From Hellea sp965224755 (GTDB taxonomy: Bacteria; Pseudomonadota; Alphaproteobacteria; Caulobacterales; Maricaulaceae): DNA of 64,000 bases. Location of the stretch: the NCBI GenBank assembly GCA_965224755.1, contig OZ245061.1, positions 2,108,001-2,172,000 on the forward strand, written 5' to 3'. The position numbers and the translations under genes are program-made. A model generated the notes under the pieces. That model had not been told where the DNA came from, made no database searches, and saw only the letters and a list, made by a program, of their open reading frames with translations. Of this stretch, positions 9,226 to 16,293 are shown piece by piece; positions within the stretch are counted from its first letter, which is position 1; the number at the start of each line of letters is the position of its first letter.

Positions 9226-9935
9226 GGTCTGTCCCCGATCCGGCGAGGCCGTAAAATTATCCGGTGAACGACAAGACCTATCCCGCTCAAAGCAAAAAGA
9301 CTGGCCATTAAGGCGGCGAGCCAGAGCCACCAATTATTGATATCATCGCGGCCCTTATAATCCATGATATGCAGCATCCACATGAAATCAAAAGCGCGCC
9401 AAAGCCGCGTGCGCACATTCATCAGCTCTGCCGTATCTGCATTGATATAGAGCCGGGTTTTGGTTTTATCATCAAATTGCACCTGCCAAACGGGCAGCTC
9501 TTTGCGGTATTCTATCGGCGCTTTACTCAGGCGCTTGACAGAAACGGGAGAAGCATCGCCAAAATGATAGAGCTTCGCGGCCTCTATTATGGCGGCCTTA
9601 TCAGGTATTGGACGCAAGACTTTGCTTTGAAGGTCATAGACTTTTGTCCCGGCGCTGCCCTTTACAACATAGACCGTTTCGCCGCCGACCATCCTTATGG
9701 CCGCTTCTGAAACAGCGCCTTTATAGGCGGCGCTCATGGCCTGAAAATCATTCGCGCTAATATCGGCCATTGCGGGGTCATCGGCCAGCGCGACGAAATC
9801 TCCATGCACGCGATCAATATCGAAAAAGCTCATGAAAAAGCCTGAGCTAAACCAGATCAGGATTTGAATGCCCAGCACCAACCCCGCCCATTTATGCACG
9901 CGGGTCAAATATTTCCAGAAATCACGTTTGCTCAT
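9222..9935 (-). CDS. Short PepSY-domain membrane protein
   Basis: A 237-residue protein with an N-terminal helix after KRDFWKYLTRVHKWAGLVLG, the start typical of PepSY_TM proteins (conserved histidine near residue 14), and another helix at about 205-225 (WWLWLAALMASLFALSG). Between them lies a periplasmic PepSY-like domain. Full-length PepSY-TM iron-uptake proteins have about 370-500 residues and four helices, so this is the short form. It converges on the Tam41-like gene with a 4-bp overlap of the ends and diverges from the TSUP gene. Membership of an electron-transfer or siderophore-reduction system is possible but not shown. Confidence 0.7.
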   Translation of the reverse strand: MSKRDFWKYLTRVHKWAGLVLGIQILIWFSSGFFMSFFDIDRVHGDFVALADDPAMADISANDFQAMSAAYKGAVSEAAIRMVGGETVYVVKGSAGTKVYDLQSKVLRPIPDKAAIIEAAKLYHFGDASPVSVKRLSKAPIEYRKELPVWQVQFDDKTKTRLYINADTAELMNVRTRLWRAFDFMWMLHIMDYKGRDDINNWWLWLAALMASLFALSGIGLVVHRIILRPRRIGDRP

Positions 9936-9985
9936 GGCTGATGATTATCCGTTCCCCGGCGGCATGGCAATGGCTACAAGGCGGC

Positions 9986-10735
9986 ATGAAACTCGCGCTT
10001 TTGATTCTGATATCTGCGGCCATCACGGCCTGTATTTCGGGCATATTCGGCATGGCGGGCGGGATGATCTTTATGGGGATTATCGCCTCGGTCATGGGCG
10101 TGAGCGAGGCTATGGTCGTACACGGCGCGGTGCAAAGCGTGAGTAATTCCTCACGGGCTTACCTATTAAAGGACGATATCCGCTGGGATATTTTGGGATT
10201 TAAATTGATCGGGGCGCTACCTGTTACGGTATTATTAGCCATGGTTGCCTTTGTTCCCGACAAAGCCGTGCTCTTTATCGTTCTTGGCCTTTTGCCCGCC
10301 TTGCTTTGGCTTCCCAAAACCATCTTCCAAGGCGATGCCGCAAAGCCTCTCCACGCCATACTGTGCGGCGCTATCGTCATGGCATTGAACCTCAGCGCAG
10401 GCGTTGCGGGGCCGGCCTTGGATTTCTTTTATGTCAGAACTACTCTAACCCGAAAAGAGATCGTCGCCACCAAAGCGCTAACCATGTTCGTCTCTCATCT
10501 GGTCAAGATTGTCTATTTTGGGCTGCCTTTGATAACCGCTGTCGGGGTCGCTACATTGCCGCCGCTTTGGGTGTTCGCCGCCGCCGTGCCCTGTATTCTG
10601 CTAGGAACCTATATTGGCACACGTATTTTGCACCGCCTGTCGGATGTCGGATTTAAAAGTTTTACGAAATATCTGGTAACCGTGGTTGGGGTTATTTACC
10701 TGTGGCGGGGTTTGGCTCTAGCGGGCGTGATTTAG
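9986..10735 (+). CDS. TSUP (TauE/SafE) family permease
   Basis: A hydrophobic protein with about eight membrane helices, including the family's glycine-rich ISGIFGMAGGMIFMG near the N-terminus and its second repeat after residue 130 (NLSAGVAGPALDFFYV). I choose ATG 9986 (MKLALLILISA) because AAGG lies a few bases upstream; the ATG at 9941 is an alternative in the same frame. TSUP proteins export sulfite, sulfonates or other anions. In a genome with soeABC and sHdr, sulfite or sulfur-anion export is plausible, but no gene next to it confirms this. Its end overlaps the convergent EamA gene by 44 bp. Confidence 0.75.
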   Translation: MKLALLILISAAITACISGIFGMAGGMIFMGIIASVMGVSEAMVVHGAVQSVSNSSRAYLLKDDIRWDILGFKLIGALPVTVLLAMVAFVPDKAVLFIVLGLLPALLWLPKTIFQGDAAKPLHAILCGAIVMALNLSAGVAGPALDFFYVRTTLTRKEIVATKALTMFVSHLVKIVYFGLPLITAVGVATLPPLWVFAAAVPCILLGTYIGTRILHRLSDVGFKSFTKYLVTVVGVIYLWRGLALAGVI

Positions 10736-11726
10736 GGCGCCTATCCAGCCATGTATAAAGCCCGATGCCGAGCAAAGTGAGCGCGGTTCCAAGCGCGTCG
10801 ATTAACCCGAACGGCTCACCCAGCCACCAAATAGCCAAAATAATTGTCGCAATCGGGGAGATCATGCCGAGGGCTGATGTCGCCTGAGGGCCGATCCTCG
10901 CCAGCGCAATATTGACCATGAAGGATGGGAGTAAGGTCGAAAAAAACGCCAGCGCCAAGCCTAAGAGCCAAACCCGCGAGGGTAGGTTGAGCGCACTGGA
11001 TAATTGCCCTGCGGCGATATTTTCGGTCAGGAAATGCGCAAAGATCATAGCGCCGGCTCCAAGCATGGCGCAGCAGGTAAAGAGCGGGCTGCCGAGCCGC
11101 TCAATCATCGGTTTGGCGAATAATTGAAACAGAGCAAAGGCAGCCGCGCAGCTTAATATCATAATTGATCCGAGCGGTACATTCGAGCCAATGGCAATGT
11201 CGCCCCCCGTAAAAATCACGCCAATCCCGGCATAAGCCAATACGATCGCAATGAGCGCGCCTTTGGTAAGCGGCTTACCAAAAAACATCGCTCCGAAGAC
11301 AAAGACAAAAATGGGGTAAGTAAAGAGCAAAAGCCGTTCTAGCTGTGAGGTGATATATTTCAGCCCCTGAATATCAAGCCAAGCGCAGATATAATAACCG
11401 AGCATCCCCAGCATAGCGGCGAGCAATATATCGCCTAATTTGGCCGCCGGTAAGCCTTCTGCTTTGCGGCGGCGCGAGATATACCAGAAGATACCGAGAT
11501 AGAATGGGGCGCAGACCCCAAGCCGTATCGCCATGATAGTGATCGCGTCGAGTTCATTCGCAGCCAAATGAGCTGTGGGTTGATAGATCAACTTGACCAA
11601 AATGGCTTTCATCGAAAACAGGATCGTCCCGACCACGGCAAATACATACCCCCAATTCTGCCCGCTCAGAGGGGCGGGTTTGCCCGTAATAACCGGAGAG
11701 ATAATTTCGCGAAGATTAGTTGTCAT
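10692..11726 (-). CDS. EamA/DMT-family transporter
   Basis: A 344-residue protein with ten predicted helices in two EamA repeats. The first starts around NWGYVFAVVGTILFSMKAILVK and the second after residue 190 (IMILSCAAAFALFQLFAKP). The ends are hydrophilic. DMT proteins export or import small metabolites; no substrate can be read here. Its ATG overlaps the tadA stop by 4 bp, so the two genes are cotranscribed. At the other end it converges with the TSUP gene. Confidence 0.8.
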   Translation of the reverse strand: MTTNLREIISPVITGKPAPLSGQNWGYVFAVVGTILFSMKAILVKLIYQPTAHLAANELDAITIMAIRLGVCAPFYLGIFWYISRRRKAEGLPAAKLGDILLAAMLGMLGYYICAWLDIQGLKYITSQLERLLLFTYPIFVFVFGAMFFGKPLTKGALIAIVLAYAGIGVIFTGGDIAIGSNVPLGSIMILSCAAAFALFQLFAKPMIERLGSPLFTCCAMLGAGAMIFAHFLTENIAAGQLSSALNLPSRVWLLGLALAFFSTLLPSFMVNIALARIGPQATSALGMISPIATIILAIWWLGEPFGLIDALGTALTLLGIGLYTWLDRRPKSRPLEPNPATGK

Positions 11727-12175
11727 TTACGCCGCGCTTTGAAAAAAGCTTTCAGAAGCGCCGCGCATTGTTCCCATAAAACCCCGCCTGTTACTTCGGG
11801 CCGGTGATGACATGTGGGCTGCTTGAAGAATTTCACGCCGTGATCCACCGCCCCGCCTTTGGGATCACTCGCCCCGTAAACCACGCGGGCAATACGGGCA
11901 TTAGAAATTGCGCCTGCGCACATGGTGCAGGGTTCCAGCGTTACATAAAGCGTGGCTCCGTTCAGGCGGTAATTATCAGTTTTATAGGCGGCGTCGCGCA
12001 GGGCAAGGATTTCGGCGTGCGCTGTCGGATCGCAAATGCCAATGGGCGCATTGCCTGTGCGGGCAATAATCTGCCCCCGCGCATTGACAATCACCGCGCC
12101 GACAGGCACTTCGCCGCGCAAAGATGCCGCTTGCGCCTCGTATAGCGCCTCGCGCATATAGTCTTCATCAGTCAT
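11723..12175 (-). CDS. tadA: tRNA adenosine(34) deaminase TadA
   Basis: A 150-residue cytidine-deaminase-fold enzyme. HAEILALRDA near residue 53 carries the zinc His and catalytic Glu, and PCTMCAGAI near residue 82 gives the two zinc cysteines. VGAVIV near residue 25 is the usual strand before them. It converts A34 of tRNA-Arg(ACG) to inosine. The length fits the family. It diverges from rluB across about 36 bp and overlaps the EamA gene downstream. Confidence 0.92.
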   Translation of the reverse strand: MTDEDYMREALYEAQAASLRGEVPVGAVIVNARGQIIARTGNAPIGICDPTAHAEILALRDAAYKTDNYRLNGATLYVTLEPCTMCAGAISNARIARVVYGASDPKGGAVDHGVKFFKQPTCHHRPEVTGGVLWEQCAALLKAFFKARRK

Positions 12176-12211
12176 GTGCTCTCATCATATGCAGGCATGA
12201 AAAGGTCAACT

Positions 12212-13120
12212 ATGGAATTTCCCGAAAACGGTGAACGTATTGCAAAATTCTTGGCCCGTTCCGGCGTGGCTTCGCGCCGCGAGAGCGAACGGCTGATCGA
12301 AGCCGGCCGCATCAAAGTGAACGGCAAAACCCTGACGACCCCGGCTTTCAAAGTCACCGACAAAGATGCCGTGTTGTTTGATAATAAACCCATCGCCGAG
12401 AAAGAACCGCCGCGCCTATGGCGTTATCACAAACCGCCGGGCTTGGTGACCAGCCATAAAGACGAGAAAGGCCGCGAGACGGTGTTTGACACGCTGCCAA
12501 AAGAGCTTGGCCGCGTGATTTCTATCGGGCGGCTTGATATTTCCTCGGAAGGCTTACTCCTGCTCACTAATGACGGCGAACTTGCGCGCGCATTGGAGCT
12601 GCCCAGCACAGCTTGGCAGCGCAAATACCGCGCGCGGGCTTATGGGAGAGTATCGCAGGAACAACTCGATACGCTCAAAGACGGCATCAAAATCGAGGGC
12701 ATTCCGTCCGGCCCGATTGAAGCCGTGCTTGACCGCCAAAAAGGCGATAATGTTTGGGTTTCTGTGACCATTCGCGAAGGCAAAAACCGCGAGGTGCGGC
12801 GGGCGCTCGAAACGTTGGGTCTTAAAGTGAACCGCCTGATCCGCACGTCTTTTGGCCCGTTCCAACTTGGCGGCATGGCCAAAGGCGAGGTTGAAGAAAT
12901 CAAAGGCCGTATCCTGCAAGATCAGGTCGGGCATCTGGTCGATATTCCCAAACATGTACCAAAGCCCGCCGGGCAGCGCGCAGGCAAACCCCAGCGCGGG
13001 ACCCATGCCAGCGCCAAGAGGTTTGCCAAAGAGGCCAAGCCCGCCCCGACAGGACGCGGTAAATTTGCGCATAAAAGTAAGGGCGGCGGGAAACCAAAGT
13101 TCACTGGGAAAAAGAAATGA
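12212..13120 (+). CDS. rluB: 23S rRNA pseudouridine synthase, RluB/RsuA family
   Basis: An S4 domain (RIAKFLARSGVASRRESERLIEAGRIKVNG) is followed by the pseudouridine synthase domain with GRLDISSEGLLLLTNDG, which holds the catalytic Asp. A basic low-complexity tail of about 60 residues rich in K, G, P and A then follows, as is common in alphaproteobacterial RluB. I place the start at ATG 12212 because AAAAGG lies six bases upstream; an in-frame GTG at 12176 and ATG at 12197 are alternatives. The product modifies 23S rRNA around position 2605 in E. coli numbering. Confidence 0.88.
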   Translation: MEFPENGERIAKFLARSGVASRRESERLIEAGRIKVNGKTLTTPAFKVTDKDAVLFDNKPIAEKEPPRLWRYHKPPGLVTSHKDEKGRETVFDTLPKELGRVISIGRLDISSEGLLLLTNDGELARALELPSTAWQRKYRARAYGRVSQEQLDTLKDGIKIEGIPSGPIEAVLDRQKGDNVWVSVTIREGKNREVRRALETLGLKVNRLIRTSFGPFQLGGMAKGEVEEIKGRILQDQVGHLVDIPKHVPKPAGQRAGKPQRGTHASAKRFAKEAKPAPTGRGKFAHKSKGGGKPKFTGKKK

Positions 13121-13140
13121 AAACGCTGGTTTACATCATT

Positions 13141-13300
13141 GTCCCTCTCCTTGGGGAGAGGGTGCCCGAAGGGCGGGTGAGGGGAAAACCATGCTGTTGA
13201 AAATAAAATTCGGGGCTTTTACGCCGTATGCCCCTCATCCGCCGCTTCGCCGTCCAAAGGACGCGTCTTCGACGACCTTCTCCCTCGGGGAGAAGGATGT
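13141..13300. repeat. Intergenic palindromic repeat pair (alphaproteobacterial REP-like)
   Basis: Two facing blocks occupy the rluB-rsmD gap. The left begins CCCTCTCCTTGGGGAGAGGG and runs through CCCGAAGGGCGGGTGAGGGG. The right begins CCCCTCATCCGCCGCTTCGCC and ends with CTTCTCCCTCGGGGAGAAGG. Each contains its own small hairpin, and together they can form a long stem. Very similar GC-rich elements are scattered in many alphaproteobacterial genomes. The right-hand block ends directly at the rsmD start and supplies its AGAAGGA ribosome-binding sequence. Confidence 0.75.
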
Positions 13301-13303
13301 GCC

Positions 13304-13876
13304 ATGCGCATAGTCTCCGGCAAACTCCGCGGCCGCAATATCGCTACGCCGTCAGGGCGCAATACGCGGCCGACCAGCGACCAAACCCGCGAGTCAATTT
13401 TCAATATTCTCGCCCATGCAGAGTGGGCGCCGCCGCTGGACGGCGCGATTACCGCTGATATTTTCGCTGGTTCCGGCGCACTCGGCCTAGAAGCCATTTC
13501 GCGCGGAGCGGCGTTTTGCCTCTTCGTCGAAACCGAACCAAAAGCCCGCGGGGCGATCCGCGAAAACATTGATAAAATGGGGCTGTTTGGCTGCTCGCGC
13601 CTGCACCGCCATGACGCCACAAAGCTGAAAATAGCGCCCGGAAATCTGCGCGGCCCCTTCACGCATATATTTATGGACCCGCCCTATGGAAAAGGTCTGT
13701 GGCGACCTGTCCTGCGCAAACTGAGCGAGCATGACCTCATAGCCGAAGGCGGCATCATCATCCTCGAAACCGGCGCGGAAGAAGAAATAGAGCTACGCGG
13801 TTACGAGGTGCTAGCCGATAAAAGATGGGGCGCAGCGCGGGTTTTGTTTCTTGCTTGCGATAAGGAACAGGCGTAA
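13304..13876 (+). CDS. rsmD: 16S rRNA (guanine(966)-N2)-methyltransferase RsmD
   Basis: A 190-residue SAM methyltransferase. It starts MRIVSGKLRGR, then RPTSDQTRESIFNIL, ADIFAGSGALGLEAISRGA (SAM-binding motif I) and FMDPPYGKG (the DPPY catalytic motif of N2/N6 methyltransferases). All are the standard RsmD marks. The ATG follows AGAAGGA, which is provided by the end of the palindromic repeat. The PPOX-like gene follows after 9 bp on the same strand. Confidence 0.93.
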   Translation: MRIVSGKLRGRNIATPSGRNTRPTSDQTRESIFNILAHAEWAPPLDGAITADIFAGSGALGLEAISRGAAFCLFVETEPKARGAIRENIDKMGLFGCSRLHRHDATKLKIAPGNLRGPFTHIFMDPPYGKGLWRPVLRKLSEHDLIAEGGIIILETGAEEEIELRGYEVLADKRWGAARVLFLACDKEQA

Positions 13877-13885
13877 TCTTCGCCT

Positions 13886-14452
13886 ATGAGCAAGACATAT
13901 TCTGAACTCAACGACAAACTCACCGCCTTTATTAAGGCGCAGAAAATGTTCTTTGTCGCCACGGCCCCGCTCAGCAAAAATGGTCATGTCAATGTCTCGC
14001 CCAAAGGCTATGACAGTTTTAAAATCATCGACAAGGCCACCGTGGCTTATCTCGATTATGGCGGCTCGGGCATTGAGACCCATGCCCATGTCGTTGAAAA
14101 CGAGCGGATTACCCTCATGTTCTGCGCTTACGCCGGTAAAGCCAATATCGTGCGGCTTTACGGCCAAGGCTCGGTCTGCGCCTTTCATGATGAGGGCTTT
14201 GCCGAAAAGCTCGCTTGGTTCCCGGATTTCGACCGCGCCCGCGCCGTCATCACCATCAAGCTCACCAGCATCATGGATAGCTGCGGCTACGGCGTCCCGT
14301 TTTATGAATTTATCAGCGAACGCGACCAACTCAAACGGTCTCATACGTTTAAGAGCATCGAGGATTGGCACGAATATCGCTATGAGCGGAATGCGGAGAG
14401 TCTGGACGGATTGCTGGGCTTGGTGCGGCCTGAGATAAAAACTGATGATTAG
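13886..14452 (+). CDS. Pyridoxamine 5'-phosphate oxidase-family protein
   Basis: A 188-residue protein with the split-barrel flavin-binding fold. FFVATAPLSKNGHVNVSPKGYDSFKI near residue 20 and YLDYGGSGIETHAHV near residue 60 are characteristic of this PPOX subfamily, which is usually annotated only as pyridoxamine 5'-phosphate oxidase family. The conserved C-terminal lysine and arginine patches of true PdxH are not evident. It may bind FMN, F420 or haem. It follows rsmD closely and is convergent with the AT-rich unknown gene at 14455. Confidence 0.75.
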   Translation: MSKTYSELNDKLTAFIKAQKMFFVATAPLSKNGHVNVSPKGYDSFKIIDKATVAYLDYGGSGIETHAHVVENERITLMFCAYAGKANIVRLYGQGSVCAFHDEGFAEKLAWFPDFDRARAVITIKLTSIMDSCGYGVPFYEFISERDQLKRSHTFKSIEDWHEYRYERNAESLDGLLGLVRPEIKTDD

Positions 14453-14454
14453 AA

Positions 14455-15306
14455 CTACCTAGCTACGCTTTTTTCAAACGAATGCGCACATACAGACATA
14501 TAGCAATCATGAATAATATCGAAAAGTGTGTCTGTTACTTTCTGATAATTGCTTCCACCAATTCCATCATTCCAAGAGCCCATACCTCCGAACACCCACG
14601 ACTTGGAACTGGCTTGTAGAAGTTTCTCTGCGTCGCGTGAAAGATGCATCGATATATCAGAAAAGTTAGCATACTCAGAAGTTTCTACTTTTCGTCCCTC
14701 TAAAGCGTTTCGGGCATTTACAAAGTGCGAAGCCCAAGATTTCGTATAATCATCGCCCAAGGCATATGCTTCAATGGCAACAAGCGCATCATTCAATTTT
14801 CTTGTCGCCTCATCAATTGAAAGAACATTGCCAACTGATGAGCTAGTTGAAGGATAAGCAACCATCAAAGCATCATCCCAAACGATTTCATTATTTCGCT
14901 TAGCTTTTGGCCGGAGTGATAATGTTTCGCGAGCTAAATTTGCTTTGTATAAATAGGAAGAAACTTCATCTTTAAAGTGCTGTTGGAGGAACGTAATTTT
15001 ACCACCTCCCGCAAAACCTGACATCATGATATCATCAGCACCTTGAGAAATGAATTGTAGTGAAAGTCCTTTTATATTTTCAACGTTTCTTGATTGCAGC
15101 GCAATCCAATCCATCACGCTTAAATATTTTGTTTTCTTAAAAAACTTATCTTTAAGGCTTGAAAATTGTTCGACAGATAGACGAGTAAAATAATTCGAAG
15201 GAGGGAGGACTTGTTCAAGAGTAAATTCTGACAAGTCTCCCGCATTAAATAAGCTTTGATTGAACGCCAAAACAAATCGAAGAGTCGTTGCATGAGTTCC
15301 TAGCAT
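14455..15306 (-). CDS. Unknown AT-rich gene, translationally coupled to a mutL tail fragment
   Basis: I do not recognise this protein. From ATG 15306 it has 283 residues, soluble, with a hydrophilic middle and a C-terminal block WVFGGMGSWND followed by an amphipathic helix. I reject the longer frame to 15378 because its first 24 codons are the mutL tail read in another frame. The start ATG overlaps the TAA of the 43-codon mutL tail (TAATG), so translation is coupled. Base composition is clearly more AT-rich than in its neighbours, with many AT-ending codons, which suggests acquisition or a different history. Confidence 0.6.
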   Translation of the reverse strand: MLGTHATTLRFVLAFNQSLFNAGDLSEFTLEQVLPPSNYFTRLSVEQFSSLKDKFFKKTKYLSVMDWIALQSRNVENIKGLSLQFISQGADDIMMSGFAGGGKITFLQQHFKDEVSSYLYKANLARETLSLRPKAKRNNEIVWDDALMVAYPSTSSSVGNVLSIDEATRKLNDALVAIEAYALGDDYTKSWASHFVNARNALEGRKVETSEYANFSDISMHLSRDAEKLLQASSKSWVFGGMGSWNDGIGGSNYQKVTDTLFDIIHDCYMSVCAHSFEKSVAR

Positions 15307-15437
15307 TACCTTCTCCCAAATAGCCGCTCTATATCGGCCAGTTTCAACTCCACATATGTCGGCCTGCCGTGATTGCATTGGCCGCTGTGCGGCGTGTCCT
15401 CCATCTGTCGCAAAAGTGCATTCATTTCAATCGCCAT
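15306..15437 (-). pseudogene. Stand-alone 43-codon copy of the MutL C-terminal tail
   Basis: ATG at 15437 opens a frame whose residues 4-43 (EMNALLRQ through ERLFGRR) are identical to the end of the complete MutL at 16294. Compared with that gene, 13 sense codons and the stop differ (17 bases), every change synonymous, including AGG/CGA, CGG/AGA and CGT/AGG for arginine. The copy holds the CNHGRP and terminal FxR motifs of the endonuclease domain. AGGGAG lies 9 bases before the ATG, and the TAA overlaps the next ATG. It may be a translated relic rather than a decaying pseudogene. Confidence 0.9.
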
Positions 15438-15451
15438 AAGTTCTAACTCCC

Positions 15452-16231
15452 TCAAAATAACTCACTGATGCCTGAGATCGTGCGGTCCGTTTCAAAGGCT
15501 TTCACCTCTTCCGAACTAAACGTCCCGAATAATTCCTCAAACGCGGCATGTGCCTTACGATAACCTTTCTTGGCCGATTTGTCGTAAAATCGCGCGGCTC
15601 TTACCCGTTCGCGTTTACGGCCATGTCCGTGTTCATGGGCATGACCCAGCAAATAGAGGCTCTTCATATGGCCGCGCTTGGCTGAGGGCTCTAGATGGGC
15701 GAAAGCTTCCGCATATTTCTCCTCCATATACAAGTCTCGCCCCGGCCGATAATTTTTGTCTGCTCCATCGCTTAACAAGCGATAGCCTTTGCCCATCGAC
15801 AGGCGGCCGAGCAGCCAAGCTGGCACACCAGCTAAAATACAAAATGTTACCACCCCGCCCACAGACGGCCCGCCTACGATCACGAAACGAAACAGCCCAT
15901 TTATAATCACCATGGCCGGAATCGCCATGACATAGAAACGGCGGAATTTCCGATAGCGTTCTGCGAAGGAAAATGCCGCTGCGATTAAGAAGAGTATAAT
16001 AAAAAAGCGCTGCCAGCCGGTCAGCGAAATCTCAGACCATTCTCGGTTCATCATCGATAAGCTCATCAGGCCAATGATGAAAGGCGCAATGAAAAGAACA
16101 AACCATGTGAGAAGGTTGCTGCGCATATAGCGAAAATGGATTTTGATGAAACCCGGAATACGCAAGCCAAATAAAATCGGCACATATTCGGTCACAACCG
16201 CCTTAATGTTTTTCTTTGAAAATGCGCTCAC
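15452..16231 (-). CDS. Membrane protein with Sel1-like repeats
   Basis: A 259-residue protein. The first 145 residues contain about four membrane helices (FVLFIAPFIIGLMSLSM, FIILFLIAAAFSFAE, and two more). The C-terminal cytosolic or periplasmic part contains Sel1/TPR-like units (YMEEKYAEAFAHLEPSAKRGHMKSLYLLGHAHEHG, then ARFYDKSAKKGYRKAHAAF). The function is unknown; Sel1 units usually bind proteins. The gene lies between full mutL and its tail copy and is 14 bp upstream of the tail ORF. Its codon use resembles the host's more than the next gene's does. Confidence 0.6.
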   Translation of the reverse strand: MSAFSKKNIKAVVTEYVPILFGLRIPGFIKIHFRYMRSNLLTWFVLFIAPFIIGLMSLSMMNREWSEISLTGWQRFFIILFLIAAAFSFAERYRKFRRFYVMAIPAMVIINGLFRFVIVGGPSVGGVVTFCILAGVPAWLLGRLSMGKGYRLLSDGADKNYRPGRDLYMEEKYAEAFAHLEPSAKRGHMKSLYLLGHAHEHGHGRKRERVRAARFYDKSAKKGYRKAHAAFEELFGTFSSEEVKAFETDRTISGISELF

Positions 16232-16293
16232 GCTTCATCTCTATATTTTTTGATGGAGGCTAACAAGCGCGAGTGCGGTTAAAATCAAGAAAC

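Noticed and set aside
9227..9240. GGGTCTGTCCCC near the end of the PepSY gene as another fold-back end
   Set aside because: No inverted partner within several hundred bases, and the sequence is coding.
12554..13072. Minus-strand open frame of 172 codons opposite rluB
   Set aside because: Antisense to the conserved catalytic domain and tail of rluB.
15307..15378. N-terminal extension of the gene at 14455
   Set aside because: These 24 codons are the mutL tail read in another frame; the coupled ATG at 15306 is the better start.
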